This document shows, one piece after another, positions 14,638-23,464 of a stretch of DNA of 64,000 nucleotides; the first letter of the stretch is position 1, and every line of letters starts with the position of its first letter. A model generated the notes under the pieces. It was not told where the DNA came from, did no database searches, and was given only the letters and a program-made list of their open reading frames with translations. A program made the translations under genes and the position numbers. Source of the stretch: an uncultured Lachnospiraceae bacterium (GTDB lineage: Bacteria; Bacillota; Clostridia; Lachnospirales; Lachnospiraceae). The DNA lies in NCBI GenBank assembly GCA_944381535.1, contig CALWLN010000126.1:1-64000 (forward strand). The letters run 5' to 3'.

Positions 14638-17313
14638 TTATCTGTCAATCACATATAAGTGTAACCGATAGATTCCAGAACCAAATTCTGCAATAAGAAC
14701 CGTATCTGAAAGCTGTAAATCTATATTTGTTGGAGCGTCTATAACTCCCAGAATATTGTCTAATCTCAGTGTTGCGGTCGTATTAACCGGTACCTGGCAT
14801 TTCACCATCATAGTACCATCCTTCATTTTTTCCCAAGAGCATGAAATCAAACCATAGACAGAATGGTAACTCCCACACGCTGACATCAAATCTCCCCCAG
14901 GCCTTGGATAAAAATGAATTCGTTCATACCCAGGATGCTTTTCATCCCATTCAATTCCGGCAATAACACGAATAAGCCATTCCCCAATGGCCCCGTAAGC
15001 ATAGTGATTAAAAGAATTCATAGCCGCACTCCACATGGTGCCATCCGGCTTTTTACCGTCCCAATGCTCCCATACTGTTGTGGCTCCTGCTTTCACTTGA
15101 TAAAGCCAGGATGGAAAATCATCTCTTAGCAGTAAATCATATGCCTCTTTTAAATGACCATTTTGACTCAGAACATGGGTAAAATATGGGGTTCCCACAA
15201 ATCCTGTCACTAAATGTCCACCCTCCCTTTCCAACAAAGATAATAACTCCGTTATGGTCTGTTTCCGATTTTTTTCCGGAGTCAAGCCAAAATATAACGC
15301 AAGAATATGCGCTGTCTGTGTCTGCACTGTCATCCCACCAGTGCCCGAGTCGAAGAAACGTTCCGCAAACCCCTCCCGAATGCGAGCCGCCAAAGCAGCA
15401 AAATATTGTTCGTCATCATTTTTTCCCAGTATTCCGGCAATCTTAGAAAAAATCTCCGTTGACAAAGCGTAATATGCCGTACAGGTCAAGTCATTTGGTG
15501 TGGCACCAAAATAACTGCCCTTCTCCGCATCCAGCGCTACCCAGTCACCAAACTGTAGTCTATAATTCCATATAACTCCGTCAGCATGCTTTTCCATGAA
15601 TCTGATCCAATTTTTCATACTCTCGTATTGTTCCTCCAGAATCTGAGAATCCCCATAAGTCAAATATAGCATCCACGGAGCCAACACAGCTACATCTGCC
15701 CAAGCTGCTGCCGAATGTGTCCCATTCTTTAAAAGCCAGTCCTCACTTTCCTCGATATACGGTGTAATGATATCGGGAACCACATGGGGCACACCGCCCT
15801 CCGGCGTCTGGTCTGCCGCCACATCAATTAGCCACTTTTCAAAAAATAAATATGTCCCCATGATAAAGCTGGCTGTACGACAGAATATCTGCGCATCTCC
15901 TGTCCATCCCATGCGTTCGTCTCTTTGCGGACAGTCAGTGGGGATATCCAGGAAATTACTCTTCAATCCCCATGTAATATTGCTGTAAAGCTGGTTTAAA
16001 TATGGATTGGAGCACATGAAAGAACCCGTCTGCTCCATATCGGAATACAAAGCATAAGCAACCGCATCCTTAGCAGACCAACTGCCAGGCCATGATACCA
16101 CTTTTGCATACCTAAAACCCATATATGTAAAATGGGGATGGTATTCTTCTTCACCACTTCCATTACAGATATAAATCATGGTCTGCTTTGCTGTTCGTAA
16201 ATTCTCCGTATATACATTCCCTTCCCCATCCAACTCTTCAAAACAAACCAGTTCCAGTTTTTCTCCTCTGGCAGCGCCATGAATATTCACATGAATCCAT
16301 CCAGCCATATTTTGTCCAAAATCGAAAACCGTATCGCCTCCCGGTGTAACAAAAACTCTTGATGAAAACGATTCCTTTTGTGTCGGTTTGCACCCAAACT
16401 GTGAACAAAGAACAGTTTTGTCCAGAACCATACATTCAACCGTTCTCCATCCGTCAGATATCGTGTTTATTCCGGCTTTACACCAGTCCTGTACTTCCAA
16501 ACGGGCATCGTATATCTCGCCATCATATATCTCTGCAAATGTCACCGGGCCAACATGCCCATGCCAGCTGTCATCCGTACCGATCATCTGCTCACTTCCA
16601 TCAGCATACACAATATGAAGCTGACATAGAAAAGCAGAACGATTCCCATAGTTATTACGAAGATGCAAAAACCCCATAAGTCCTTTGTACCAGCCAGCTC
16701 CCAGCAAAGCGCCAATACACTGGCCCCCTTGACTATTCAACATTTCTGTCACATCATACATCTGGTACAATAAATGTTTATGATAAGATGTCCAGCCTGG
16801 TGTAAGTTCATCCTTCCCAACCCTTTTGCCATTAATATAGAGTTGATAGAGGCCAAGCGCCGTTGCGCATACATACGCATGATGAATTGGTTTTTCCGTG
16901 TAAAATTCTTTTCTGACATAGGTGCTGCCGGATATACCTGCCTCAGCCTCAGTTTCCACCGTAATACATTCTGACTTCCAGGCCTCCGAATCCAGATAGG
17001 CTGTGACAAAAAATCCTATCCTGGAATATTCACTCTCTTCTCCATTATTATCCCATACCTTGACACGATAATAATATTTCCTTAAAGCTTCCAGGTTCAA
17101 TCCCTGTACTTTAACATGCGCGGACTGACGGGTATTCTTTCTTTCAATAAATACATTTTTCTCAAAGCCCTCATCTTCCGCTATCTGTAGTTCATATGCA
17201 ATCTGTAGGGTATTCGCATTATCACTTTCCATCCTCCATTGAAATCTCGGATTTTTGGAGATACCAATAGGATTGTCCGTATACTCTACACGAGTTTCTT
17301 TAATCCGTATCAT
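14638..17313 (-). CDS. GH78 alpha-L-rhamnosidase
   Basis: 891 residues, the usual length. The N-terminal region (1-110) is the fibronectin-like domain with FQWRMES and KVWDNNGEESEYS, followed by the rhamnosidase N domain (about 130-310; LYQLYINGKRVGKDELTPGWT). The (alpha/alpha)6 catalytic domain contains DCPQRDERMGWTGDAQ (about 455-470), whose glutamate is the general acid, and FGDWVALDAEKGSYFGATPN. A C-terminal beta-sandwich closes it. It removes terminal alpha-L-rhamnose by inversion. No signal peptide is visible, so it is probably cytoplasmic. It is the last gene of a 12-gene unit, 47 bases after GH31, with GAGGAG upstream of its ATG. Confidence 0.93.
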   Translation of the reverse strand: MIRIKETRVEYTDNPIGISKNPRFQWRMESDNANTLQIAYELQIAEDEGFEKNVFIERKNTRQSAHVKVQGLNLEALRKYYYRVKVWDNNGEESEYSRIGFFVTAYLDSEAWKSECITVETEAEAGISGSTYVRKEFYTEKPIHHAYVCATALGLYQLYINGKRVGKDELTPGWTSYHKHLLYQMYDVTEMLNSQGGQCIGALLGAGWYKGLMGFLHLRNNYGNRSAFLCQLHIVYADGSEQMIGTDDSWHGHVGPVTFAEIYDGEIYDARLEVQDWCKAGINTISDGWRTVECMVLDKTVLCSQFGCKPTQKESFSSRVFVTPGGDTVFDFGQNMAGWIHVNIHGAARGEKLELVCFEELDGEGNVYTENLRTAKQTMIYICNGSGEEEYHPHFTYMGFRYAKVVSWPGSWSAKDAVAYALYSDMEQTGSFMCSNPYLNQLYSNITWGLKSNFLDIPTDCPQRDERMGWTGDAQIFCRTASFIMGTYLFFEKWLIDVAADQTPEGGVPHVVPDIITPYIEESEDWLLKNGTHSAAAWADVAVLAPWMLYLTYGDSQILEEQYESMKNWIRFMEKHADGVIWNYRLQFGDWVALDAEKGSYFGATPNDLTCTAYYALSTEIFSKIAGILGKNDDEQYFAALAARIREGFAERFFDSGTGGMTVQTQTAHILALYFGLTPEKNRKQTITELLSLLEREGGHLVTGFVGTPYFTHVLSQNGHLKEAYDLLLRDDFPSWLYQVKAGATTVWEHWDGKKPDGTMWSAAMNSFNHYAYGAIGEWLIRVIAGIEWDEKHPGYERIHFYPRPGGDLMSACGSYHSVYGLISCSWEKMKDGTMMVKCQVPVNTTATLRLDNILGVIDAPTNIDLQLSDTVLIAEFGSGIYRLHLYVIDR

Positions 17314-17360
17314 GCCATACTCCTCTACTCAATCATAACAGCCTATAAGATTCATATATA

Positions 17361-19748
17361 TCACATTGATACCGTAAACAAACTTAGCTCCTCGCCAATG
17401 ACGGTAATCTTATAGGATGGGATATCCTCCATACCAGGGTAGTTTCCTTCACGCGGTTCTATATTAAGCTTTTGTTCCGCCTCCAGCCACACCAGCTTTG
17501 TCGTAGCATATTCGCCATGCTCAAAACCATATCCATTCCCCGCATCCTCATATAGAGTAAATTCTCCGTCTTCCCCGGGATATACCATCAATTCCAAACC
17601 ATCTTCCGGAGACTGCTCCGCATACTGGATTCCCCTGGATACCGGCAATATTGCTCCGGCTTTCACAAAAACAGGTATCCGGTCAATGGGTGCCTCCGCA
17701 GTGATCCATTGGCCGCCCGCGTATTTCTGGTTGGTCCAGAAATCATACCAATCACAGTCTTTGGGAAGATAGCAGTTCCTCACCTTCTCTCTTTCTATCT
17801 TTCTGCTCTCCCTTTCATAATACATCGGTTCTGTTACCGGGCATATCAGCAGACTAGGACCAAACATGAATTCGTCCCAGATGTCTTTCGCCACATCATC
17901 CCCGGCAAAATCAAATAAAAGGCTCCGCATTATGGTATCGTCCGCAAAATGTACACGGGCTGCCAGAGAATATATATACGGCATCAGCGTATATCGCAAT
18001 CGGATAAATTTCTCAATGGCATCATAGAACATATCTCCTTTTTCTCCAAACTGCCAGATTTCCCTGGGGGTATCCGTTCCATGGGAACGGAACATGGGAA
18101 GAAATGTACCATACTGAAGCCATCTGGTATACAACTCCCGGTATCCCAAATCCCGAACTCCCTCTTCGTAATCTCCTTTCCAGAACCATTTCATAGAGGA
18201 ATCCCGGTTACAGTTGCAGCCTCTGTTTTTCCATTTTTTATGTACGGTGAAAAACCCGCCAATATCCAGTGTCCAGTATGGAATACCGCTCATAGCCATA
18301 TTCAGGCCTTCGCGAATCTGAATCACAAAGCTTTCCCAGGTTGCACTGGTATCCCCCGACCAGAGAACCGCACCGTATCTCTGTATGGACGGATAACCGG
18401 AACGCGTCAGATTCAGAACACGCTTCTCCTCCGAGGCCTTTCGCTGATTTTCATAGATTCCTCTTGCATGAAACAACGCATACGCATTTGCCATGGCGGG
18501 ATCAAGATACTTTTTATGTTCCCCTCCCACGAGCAGATATCGTTCCCATGGCTCCCTCTTTACTTCCCCACACCAGTCGGGTCCGGTGAAGGGTTCCGTA
18601 GAATCACACCACCAAGCCTCAAAACCATTGTCAAACAACCCGCGTTTCGCCTGATTAAAGTAAATTTCCCTCGCCTTTTCTTGAAAGGCATCATAAGTCG
18701 CCAAATCCATAAGTATATAACCTGCATCATACAGTTCTTTATGGTTTTCACCGCCCTGCCTCATATTTGGCCATATGGACACCATTGTATGGGCATGCAT
18801 CCGGTTAATTTCTTCACCGGCTTTTTTCATATCCGGATAACGACTGGTATCAAGAATCTTCTCGCCCCAGTTATTTTTTTCCCATGTACGCCAATCCTGA
18901 ACGATCCCATCTATGGGTACTTCTCTTCTCCGGTATTCAGCCACCGTATCCACCAGTTCACGCTGATTCTTATAGGCTTCTTTCGACTGAATGTAACCAA
19001 AAGCCCACTTTGGCAGCATCTGGGCTTTTCCCGTAAGATACCGAAATCCATGGATAATTTCATCCATACAGTCTCCTGCCACAAAATAATAATCCATCTG
19101 ATCAATGGTATCAAAAAAGAAATGGGATTCATCCCCCAGGCTCTCAAAAGTCATCAGCGAGCAACAGTCAGCCAGAATTCCATAGCCCCGGTCAGAAACA
19201 AAACAGGGCATGGGAATTCTCATATTGTGCTGATACAGATATTGGGTATGACCATGGTAGTTATAGATTCCTTCCTCCCCCTGCCCCAATCCGAAAATCC
19301 CCTCCGACGATTCAAAATGGAAGCCTAATATTCCCCGGTACGCGTCCCGGTCCTTTTTCGGCACGAGATTTCGATTGAAACTCCGCTCGCCATCCACTGT
19401 TTTTACACGGTGGATAACCGGCCTTTCGCCGTCAATCTGATATTTCATCACCTCGATTTCCGTCAGCGATTTTTCCCCCTCCTGCAGCAACTTTTTTCCC
19501 GACTCTCCACGGTACCAGCAGCATATACCAGTTTCCTTTTGTATCTCCACCATAAGCTTTCCGGTGGAAACCACGATGGAAGCGTCGCATTCCTCTATCC
19601 TTGATCCGATTGCTGGATTTTCTTTTCTTTCTATCATACACGATTCGTTCAGAATGTGGTCTTTTCCTGTGTAGACAATACGAAAAATATTCTCCGTTAT
19701 TACCTCTAAATATAGTGTCCGTCCTGCTGTAATTTCTATCTGAGTCAC
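17361..19748 (-). CDS. GH31 alpha-glycosidase, probable alpha-xylosidase
   Basis: 795 residues. The catalytic barrel has GIVQDWRTW (about 280), GFEAWWCDSTEP (about 375-386; Asp nucleophile in the W-x-D motif) and VLWSGDTSATWE (about 466; Asp acid/base). The WWCDSTEP form with a following long insert resembles alpha-xylosidase branches rather than alpha-glucosidases. It would remove alpha-linked xylose, perhaps 2-O-methyl-xylose in RG-II side chain A. The GTG start follows GGGAG at six bases. No signal peptide. Alternative: broader alpha-glucosidase/galactosidase activity. Confidence 0.9.
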   Translation of the reverse strand: MTQIEITAGRTLYLEVITENIFRIVYTGKDHILNESCMIERKENPAIGSRIEECDASIVVSTGKLMVEIQKETGICCWYRGESGKKLLQEGEKSLTEIEVMKYQIDGERPVIHRVKTVDGERSFNRNLVPKKDRDAYRGILGFHFESSEGIFGLGQGEEGIYNYHGHTQYLYQHNMRIPMPCFVSDRGYGILADCCSLMTFESLGDESHFFFDTIDQMDYYFVAGDCMDEIIHGFRYLTGKAQMLPKWAFGYIQSKEAYKNQRELVDTVAEYRRREVPIDGIVQDWRTWEKNNWGEKILDTSRYPDMKKAGEEINRMHAHTMVSIWPNMRQGGENHKELYDAGYILMDLATYDAFQEKAREIYFNQAKRGLFDNGFEAWWCDSTEPFTGPDWCGEVKREPWERYLLVGGEHKKYLDPAMANAYALFHARGIYENQRKASEEKRVLNLTRSGYPSIQRYGAVLWSGDTSATWESFVIQIREGLNMAMSGIPYWTLDIGGFFTVHKKWKNRGCNCNRDSSMKWFWKGDYEEGVRDLGYRELYTRWLQYGTFLPMFRSHGTDTPREIWQFGEKGDMFYDAIEKFIRLRYTLMPYIYSLAARVHFADDTIMRSLLFDFAGDDVAKDIWDEFMFGPSLLICPVTEPMYYERESRKIEREKVRNCYLPKDCDWYDFWTNQKYAGGQWITAEAPIDRIPVFVKAGAILPVSRGIQYAEQSPEDGLELMVYPGEDGEFTLYEDAGNGYGFEHGEYATTKLVWLEAEQKLNIEPREGNYPGMEDIPSYKITVIGEELSLFTVSM

Positions 19749-19791
19749 ACTCTTCTCCCTTCTGCATTTTTCAAAAACTTACAACTAATAC

Positions 19792-21135
19792 CTATTCCTT
19801 ACCTGTAAAGTGAATATCCGTATCATTACATCCAATTACTTCCTTTTTCATTTTTAAGATCACAATGGTATCCAGATTCACCGTTTTTGGCAGTTTTAGT
19901 CGAAAGCCCCCCTGGCAATCCTGTATTTCTACAATGGTTGAATCAAACATGGAAGCCCTCAGAATTTCATTGTCCTTTGGTTTGGGAATGATTTCATGTT
20001 CAAAGGCAGCCGTATCCAGAATATGCAGGTACACTTTATCTTTCTTATAAGTGCTTCCATAAACATTGTCAACCGGTTCAAAAGGACCTCCTCTGGTTCC
20101 ATAAATACTTTCCCCGTATTCTGACAACCATGCTCCTATCTGCCTCATGCGCTCCGTAATTTCTTTTGAAATCTTTCCATTGCGGTCTGGGCCTATATTC
20201 ACTAGCCAATTGCCATCTCTGCATACAACATTTACCATCATGCTGATCAGCCAGTTAAAATCTGATACCGGATCCTCCGGCATCCATCCCCAGGAACAGC
20301 CCGAACATATACACATGTTCTTCTCCCAGGGAACGGGAATGATCTTCCCGCTGATCTCATGGGACCCCTCGTCGCAGTAGAAGTCTCCCTCCCAGCCGGA
20401 ACGTGGATTAATCAGCATTTTCGGATTGTAGCTCCGTGCTATTTTATTTAATTTTACCGGCTCCCAGAACCAGGCACTTGTAACATCACTTCCCTTATGT
20501 GCCAGCCAGCCGCCATCATACCACAGGATATCAACAGGAGCAAACTTACTGCACAGTTCTTCCACCTGACGATAACATTGCTCCTTCATCAGCGCGGCAT
20601 TCTCCGGCAGGCCCTTGGGGTCGAAATATCCCGGGAACCGCCAGTCCATGGGAGAATAATACAGCCCCACCCGCAGTCCCGCCGCCCGGCAGGCATCCAC
20701 GTACTCTTTCACAAAATCCCTGTGCGCTCCCCGGTGATAGGAGGTAAAATGCTCATAGCTTCCTTCACTGTTCCATAGGGAGAACCCATCATGATGCTTT
20801 GTGACCATCACTGCATACTTAGCTCCAAAATCTTTTGCCAATTCAATCCATTCCTTGACACTAAAATCTTCAGGAATAAATTCATCTGCCAAAGCTTCAT
20901 ATTCTTCCTTTGGAATCTTTTCATTATATCTCACCCATTCCCCACGGCCTAATATCGAATATAAGCCCCAATGGATAAACAGCCCTATTTTGGCATCCCG
21001 CCACCACTGCTTGTCCTTTGGGGACAGATTCAATTCCTCACATCTGATTCCACCCAGACTTTTAAAATTAATGCTGCTTTTTAACATGGATTTCAATTCC
21101 GCACCGGTCATTTCTCTTGGTAATTTTCTCTCCAT
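19792..21135 (-). CDS. GH29 alpha-L-fucosidase
   Basis: 447 residues. KIGLFIHWGLYSILGRGEW (about 49-67), MVTKHHDGFSLWNS (about 110-123) and PVDILWYDGGW (about 198-208; Asp nucleophile) are diagnostic of GH29. It retains configuration and cleaves terminal alpha-L-fucose. No signal peptide. The acid/base glutamate is variable in the family and was not assigned. AGGAG lies ahead of the ATG. It follows the URO-D gene by 82 bases in the same unit. Confidence 0.93.
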   Translation of the reverse strand: MERKLPREMTGAELKSMLKSSINFKSLGGIRCEELNLSPKDKQWWRDAKIGLFIHWGLYSILGRGEWVRYNEKIPKEEYEALADEFIPEDFSVKEWIELAKDFGAKYAVMVTKHHDGFSLWNSEGSYEHFTSYHRGAHRDFVKEYVDACRAAGLRVGLYYSPMDWRFPGYFDPKGLPENAALMKEQCYRQVEELCSKFAPVDILWYDGGWLAHKGSDVTSAWFWEPVKLNKIARSYNPKMLINPRSGWEGDFYCDEGSHEISGKIIPVPWEKNMCICSGCSWGWMPEDPVSDFNWLISMMVNVVCRDGNWLVNIGPDRNGKISKEITERMRQIGAWLSEYGESIYGTRGGPFEPVDNVYGSTYKKDKVYLHILDTAAFEHEIIPKPKDNEILRASMFDSTIVEIQDCQGGFRLKLPKTVNLDTIVILKMKKEVIGCNDTDIHFTGKE

Positions 21136-21217
21136 ATAACACTTCTCCTGCTTATATAATCATTTGTCATTTTCTGCATTTCATCATTTCGAAGTAAGAA
21201 TTTTCCTACCATTGTTG

Positions 21218-22369
21218 TTAATAAATGCCTTCTCTACGCACAATCTCCAGAGCACGCAGGTAGTTTTCGGTCTTGGCGCCATATTGCACCGAATTGGTTG
21301 AACCAAAAATAAACCCGCCCCCCGGCATCAGAAATTCCAGATTGCCAAATACTTCCTTTTCCAACTCTGCCCTTGTCCCTTGAACCAGAGTTTCACATTG
21401 AACACCTGTCCACAATGCCAGTTTGCCGCCATATAACCGTTTCACCTTACGAGTATCCATCCCGGCGCTTTCCTGTATAGACTGATACCCACGATATCCG
21501 GCTTCCACAAAATCATCCATGATATCCCAGATATTCCCACAGCAATGATAGAAGGGGATCAAATTATGCTCAACCGCATCTGCATTCACTCGTTTCATCA
21601 TGGGTACATATAGTTCACGAATGCTATTTGGCGAAAGGATACACCCGGTATTCATGCCAAAATCCTGCCCCTGCATAATCAATGTCACACCTTTTGCCTG
21701 ACAATGCTCTATCAGATGATGGTTATAAGCCGCACAGACATCATATAATTTTTTTATCTCATCCGGTGCAGTAATGGATAAAATCAGATTCTCCTCGTAG
21801 TTTCCATGAAACGGATTCATCAGTTGTGAATATATGTCCATATCGCGGCATAGAACAGCACGTTCCCCGGCATATTTATCCGCAATATAATCCAGCAGTT
21901 CAAAACGGCTATCATCAAACTGATTCACCTGTTCCCATGCTTTCTCCAAATCCTCCTCATCCAACGTATCCTTAAATTGTGGCGCTTCTGCACCATATTG
22001 AATCTGCATGATTGAATCATTACTGGCAGCATATTTGAAAACATTGCCATGCTTATCCGCCCAAAGCCCCTCGCCAATTGCCCGAGGCGGATCCTCTATA
22101 AAATGATTTTTTGGCGGAACCAAATCCACTGTGACAATATCATAATCCAGCGTCTCCACCAGTTTACAATAATCCTCTTTTAAAGATTCAACAATTTCAT
22201 CTCGGCGATTCTCCCAAAGAGCCAATGTGGTATCCTTTCGGTTCCTCCAAAATGTGTGTTTCCCAATGATATGGGATACATGGTCGTGGTCAATTCCCCA
22301 TTCTCCAATCGGAACACGGTCTGGCTCCTGGTGGTTAATTGTAGCAATCACTCGTTCTTTTGAAGTCAT
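21218..22369 (-). CDS. URO-D-superfamily protein 1 (methyltransferase-like)
   Basis: About 383 residues, starting MTSKERVIATINHQEPDRVP, the standard opening of uroporphyrinogen-decarboxylase-like TIM barrels. Also seen are VLCRDMDIYSQLM (about 170), GVTLIMQGQDFGMNTGC (about 225), FYHCCGNIWDIMDDF (about 275) and LALWTGVQCETLVQGTR. True URO-D has none of these neighbours; paralogues act as corrinoid methyltransferases (MtaA/MtbA-like). The HCCGN position fits a zinc/methyl acceptor site in such enzymes. GGGAGG before ATG 22369 decides the start; the ORF reaches 22426. No corrinoid protein is present in the window. Substrate unknown. Confidence 0.75.
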   Translation of the reverse strand: MTSKERVIATINHQEPDRVPIGEWGIDHDHVSHIIGKHTFWRNRKDTTLALWENRRDEIVESLKEDYCKLVETLDYDIVTVDLVPPKNHFIEDPPRAIGEGLWADKHGNVFKYAASNDSIMQIQYGAEAPQFKDTLDEEDLEKAWEQVNQFDDSRFELLDYIADKYAGERAVLCRDMDIYSQLMNPFHGNYEENLILSITAPDEIKKLYDVCAAYNHHLIEHCQAKGVTLIMQGQDFGMNTGCILSPNSIRELYVPMMKRVNADAVEHNLIPFYHCCGNIWDIMDDFVEAGYRGYQSIQESAGMDTRKVKRLYGGKLALWTGVQCETLVQGTRAELEKEVFGNLEFLMPGGGFIFGSTNSVQYGAKTENYLRALEIVRREGIY

Positions 22370-22426
22370 TTTTCCTCCCTCACATCCATCTTTCTGGTTC
22401 AATTGCGTTGCTGTTACGATTGACAT

Positions 22427-23464
22427 TCATGCCTGTCTGCAGGCATCCAAAAAGCTGCAGATCTTTTCATCCGAAACATTTTTATCTATACCTACACAGG
22501 AGAGGGAAAGATTCTGTCCATTCTCCTGTCCATCCCTAACCAGCGAAGCCACCTCTTCTTGAATCTCCGCCTCGGAAGCATTCATCAACCGCACAGGACT
22601 GTACCTGGCATTCAGAAACACGCCCGGTAATTTTTCCCGTACCCGTTTTATATCTGAAAAAGCTCCTACCTCTGCAAAAACCAATCCTTTAATTTTGCTG
22701 TACCCATCCACCACATGCTCCATAGTCTTTCCGCAATGATGCACGCCAAAGGTTTTAAAAGTGTTCGCTAATTGCTGGTCGTATTTCAACAGAAACCGTT
22801 CGTACAGTTCGTTGGAAATCATTTCCACTGAACAGTTAGATGTCAGATAAACCTCAGGCATAGTCTGCCGAACAATGGCGCTGACACCCCCGGAGATATC
22901 TCCGGAGAGAGCCTTCAATCGCCTTCCTACTTCCAGGATGAGTTTCGTAATCTCCGCTAAAAGAACATCTACCTCCTTAGGCGCTAGATAATAAGACAAC
23001 AATAACTCCTGTCCCATTATGTCCATAGCAATATTCTGAATTCCCATTAAGTTCACATACGTTTCCACACGCCCATAATGCTCCATCAGATAATCAATTT
23101 GTTTCTGAGTTCTTCCCCAGATTTCGCAGTCCTCCAGGTTCGTTGCTTTGATATCAGCCAGGGAATCCACATCACATTCCATACAAATGACTTGTGGAGA
23201 ATTATCTGCCTCATAGAGAATTTTACAGCCCATCAGTTCTGACAGCAGATAACCCGCTGCAAGTAAATCCGTACCTAATATAGGTCGTTTTTGCGGATTT
23301 TTCTCCCCAATTCCGTATTTACCAAATCGCTCATACAACATTTTCCGCATTTTTACATCGCATTCCATACGATATTCCGGATGGTCAAAAAACTCTTGTG
23401 TAAAATCTATGCCGGCATTTTGATGCCACCATCCAGGATGAAAAGTAATATCATATTTTAACAT
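22427..23464 (-). CDS. URO-D-superfamily protein 2
   Basis: About 345 residues, MLKYDITFHPGWWHQNAG. It is a diverged member of the same fold, with TFGVHHCGKTMEHVVDGYS (about 235) in the position of the HCCG loop, and VYLTSNCSVEMIS (about 205). The start is taken at 23464, overlapping the large fusion gene by 14 bases; upstream in-frame methionines sit inside that gene. It lies directly before URO-D protein 1, and the pair may form a complex or act in sequence, as corrinoid and methyltransferase proteins often do. Function is unproven. Confidence 0.65.
   Translation of the reverse strand: MLKYDITFHPGWWHQNAGIDFTQEFFDHPEYRMECDVKMRKMLYERFGKYGIGEKNPQKRPILGTDLLAAGYLLSELMGCKILYEADNSPQVICMECDVDSLADIKATNLEDCEIWGRTQKQIDYLMEHYGRVETYVNLMGIQNIAMDIMGQELLLSYYLAPKEVDVLLAEITKLILEVGRRLKALSGDISGGVSAIVRQTMPEVYLTSNCSVEMISNELYERFLLKYDQQLANTFKTFGVHHCGKTMEHVVDGYSKIKGLVFAEVGAFSDIKRVREKLPGVFLNARYSPVRLMNASEAEIQEEVASLVRDGQENGQNLSLSCVGIDKNVSDEKICSFLDACRQA

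Noticed and set aside
17949..19328. 459-residue open frame on the plus strand
   Set aside because: It lies entirely antisense to the GH31 gene, which has full catalytic motifs; the plus-strand product has no recognisable domain.
21218..22369. True uroporphyrinogen decarboxylase (haem synthesis)
   Set aside because: No other haem genes are nearby and there are three divergent copies in a glycosidase operon, so a methyltransferase-like role is preferred.
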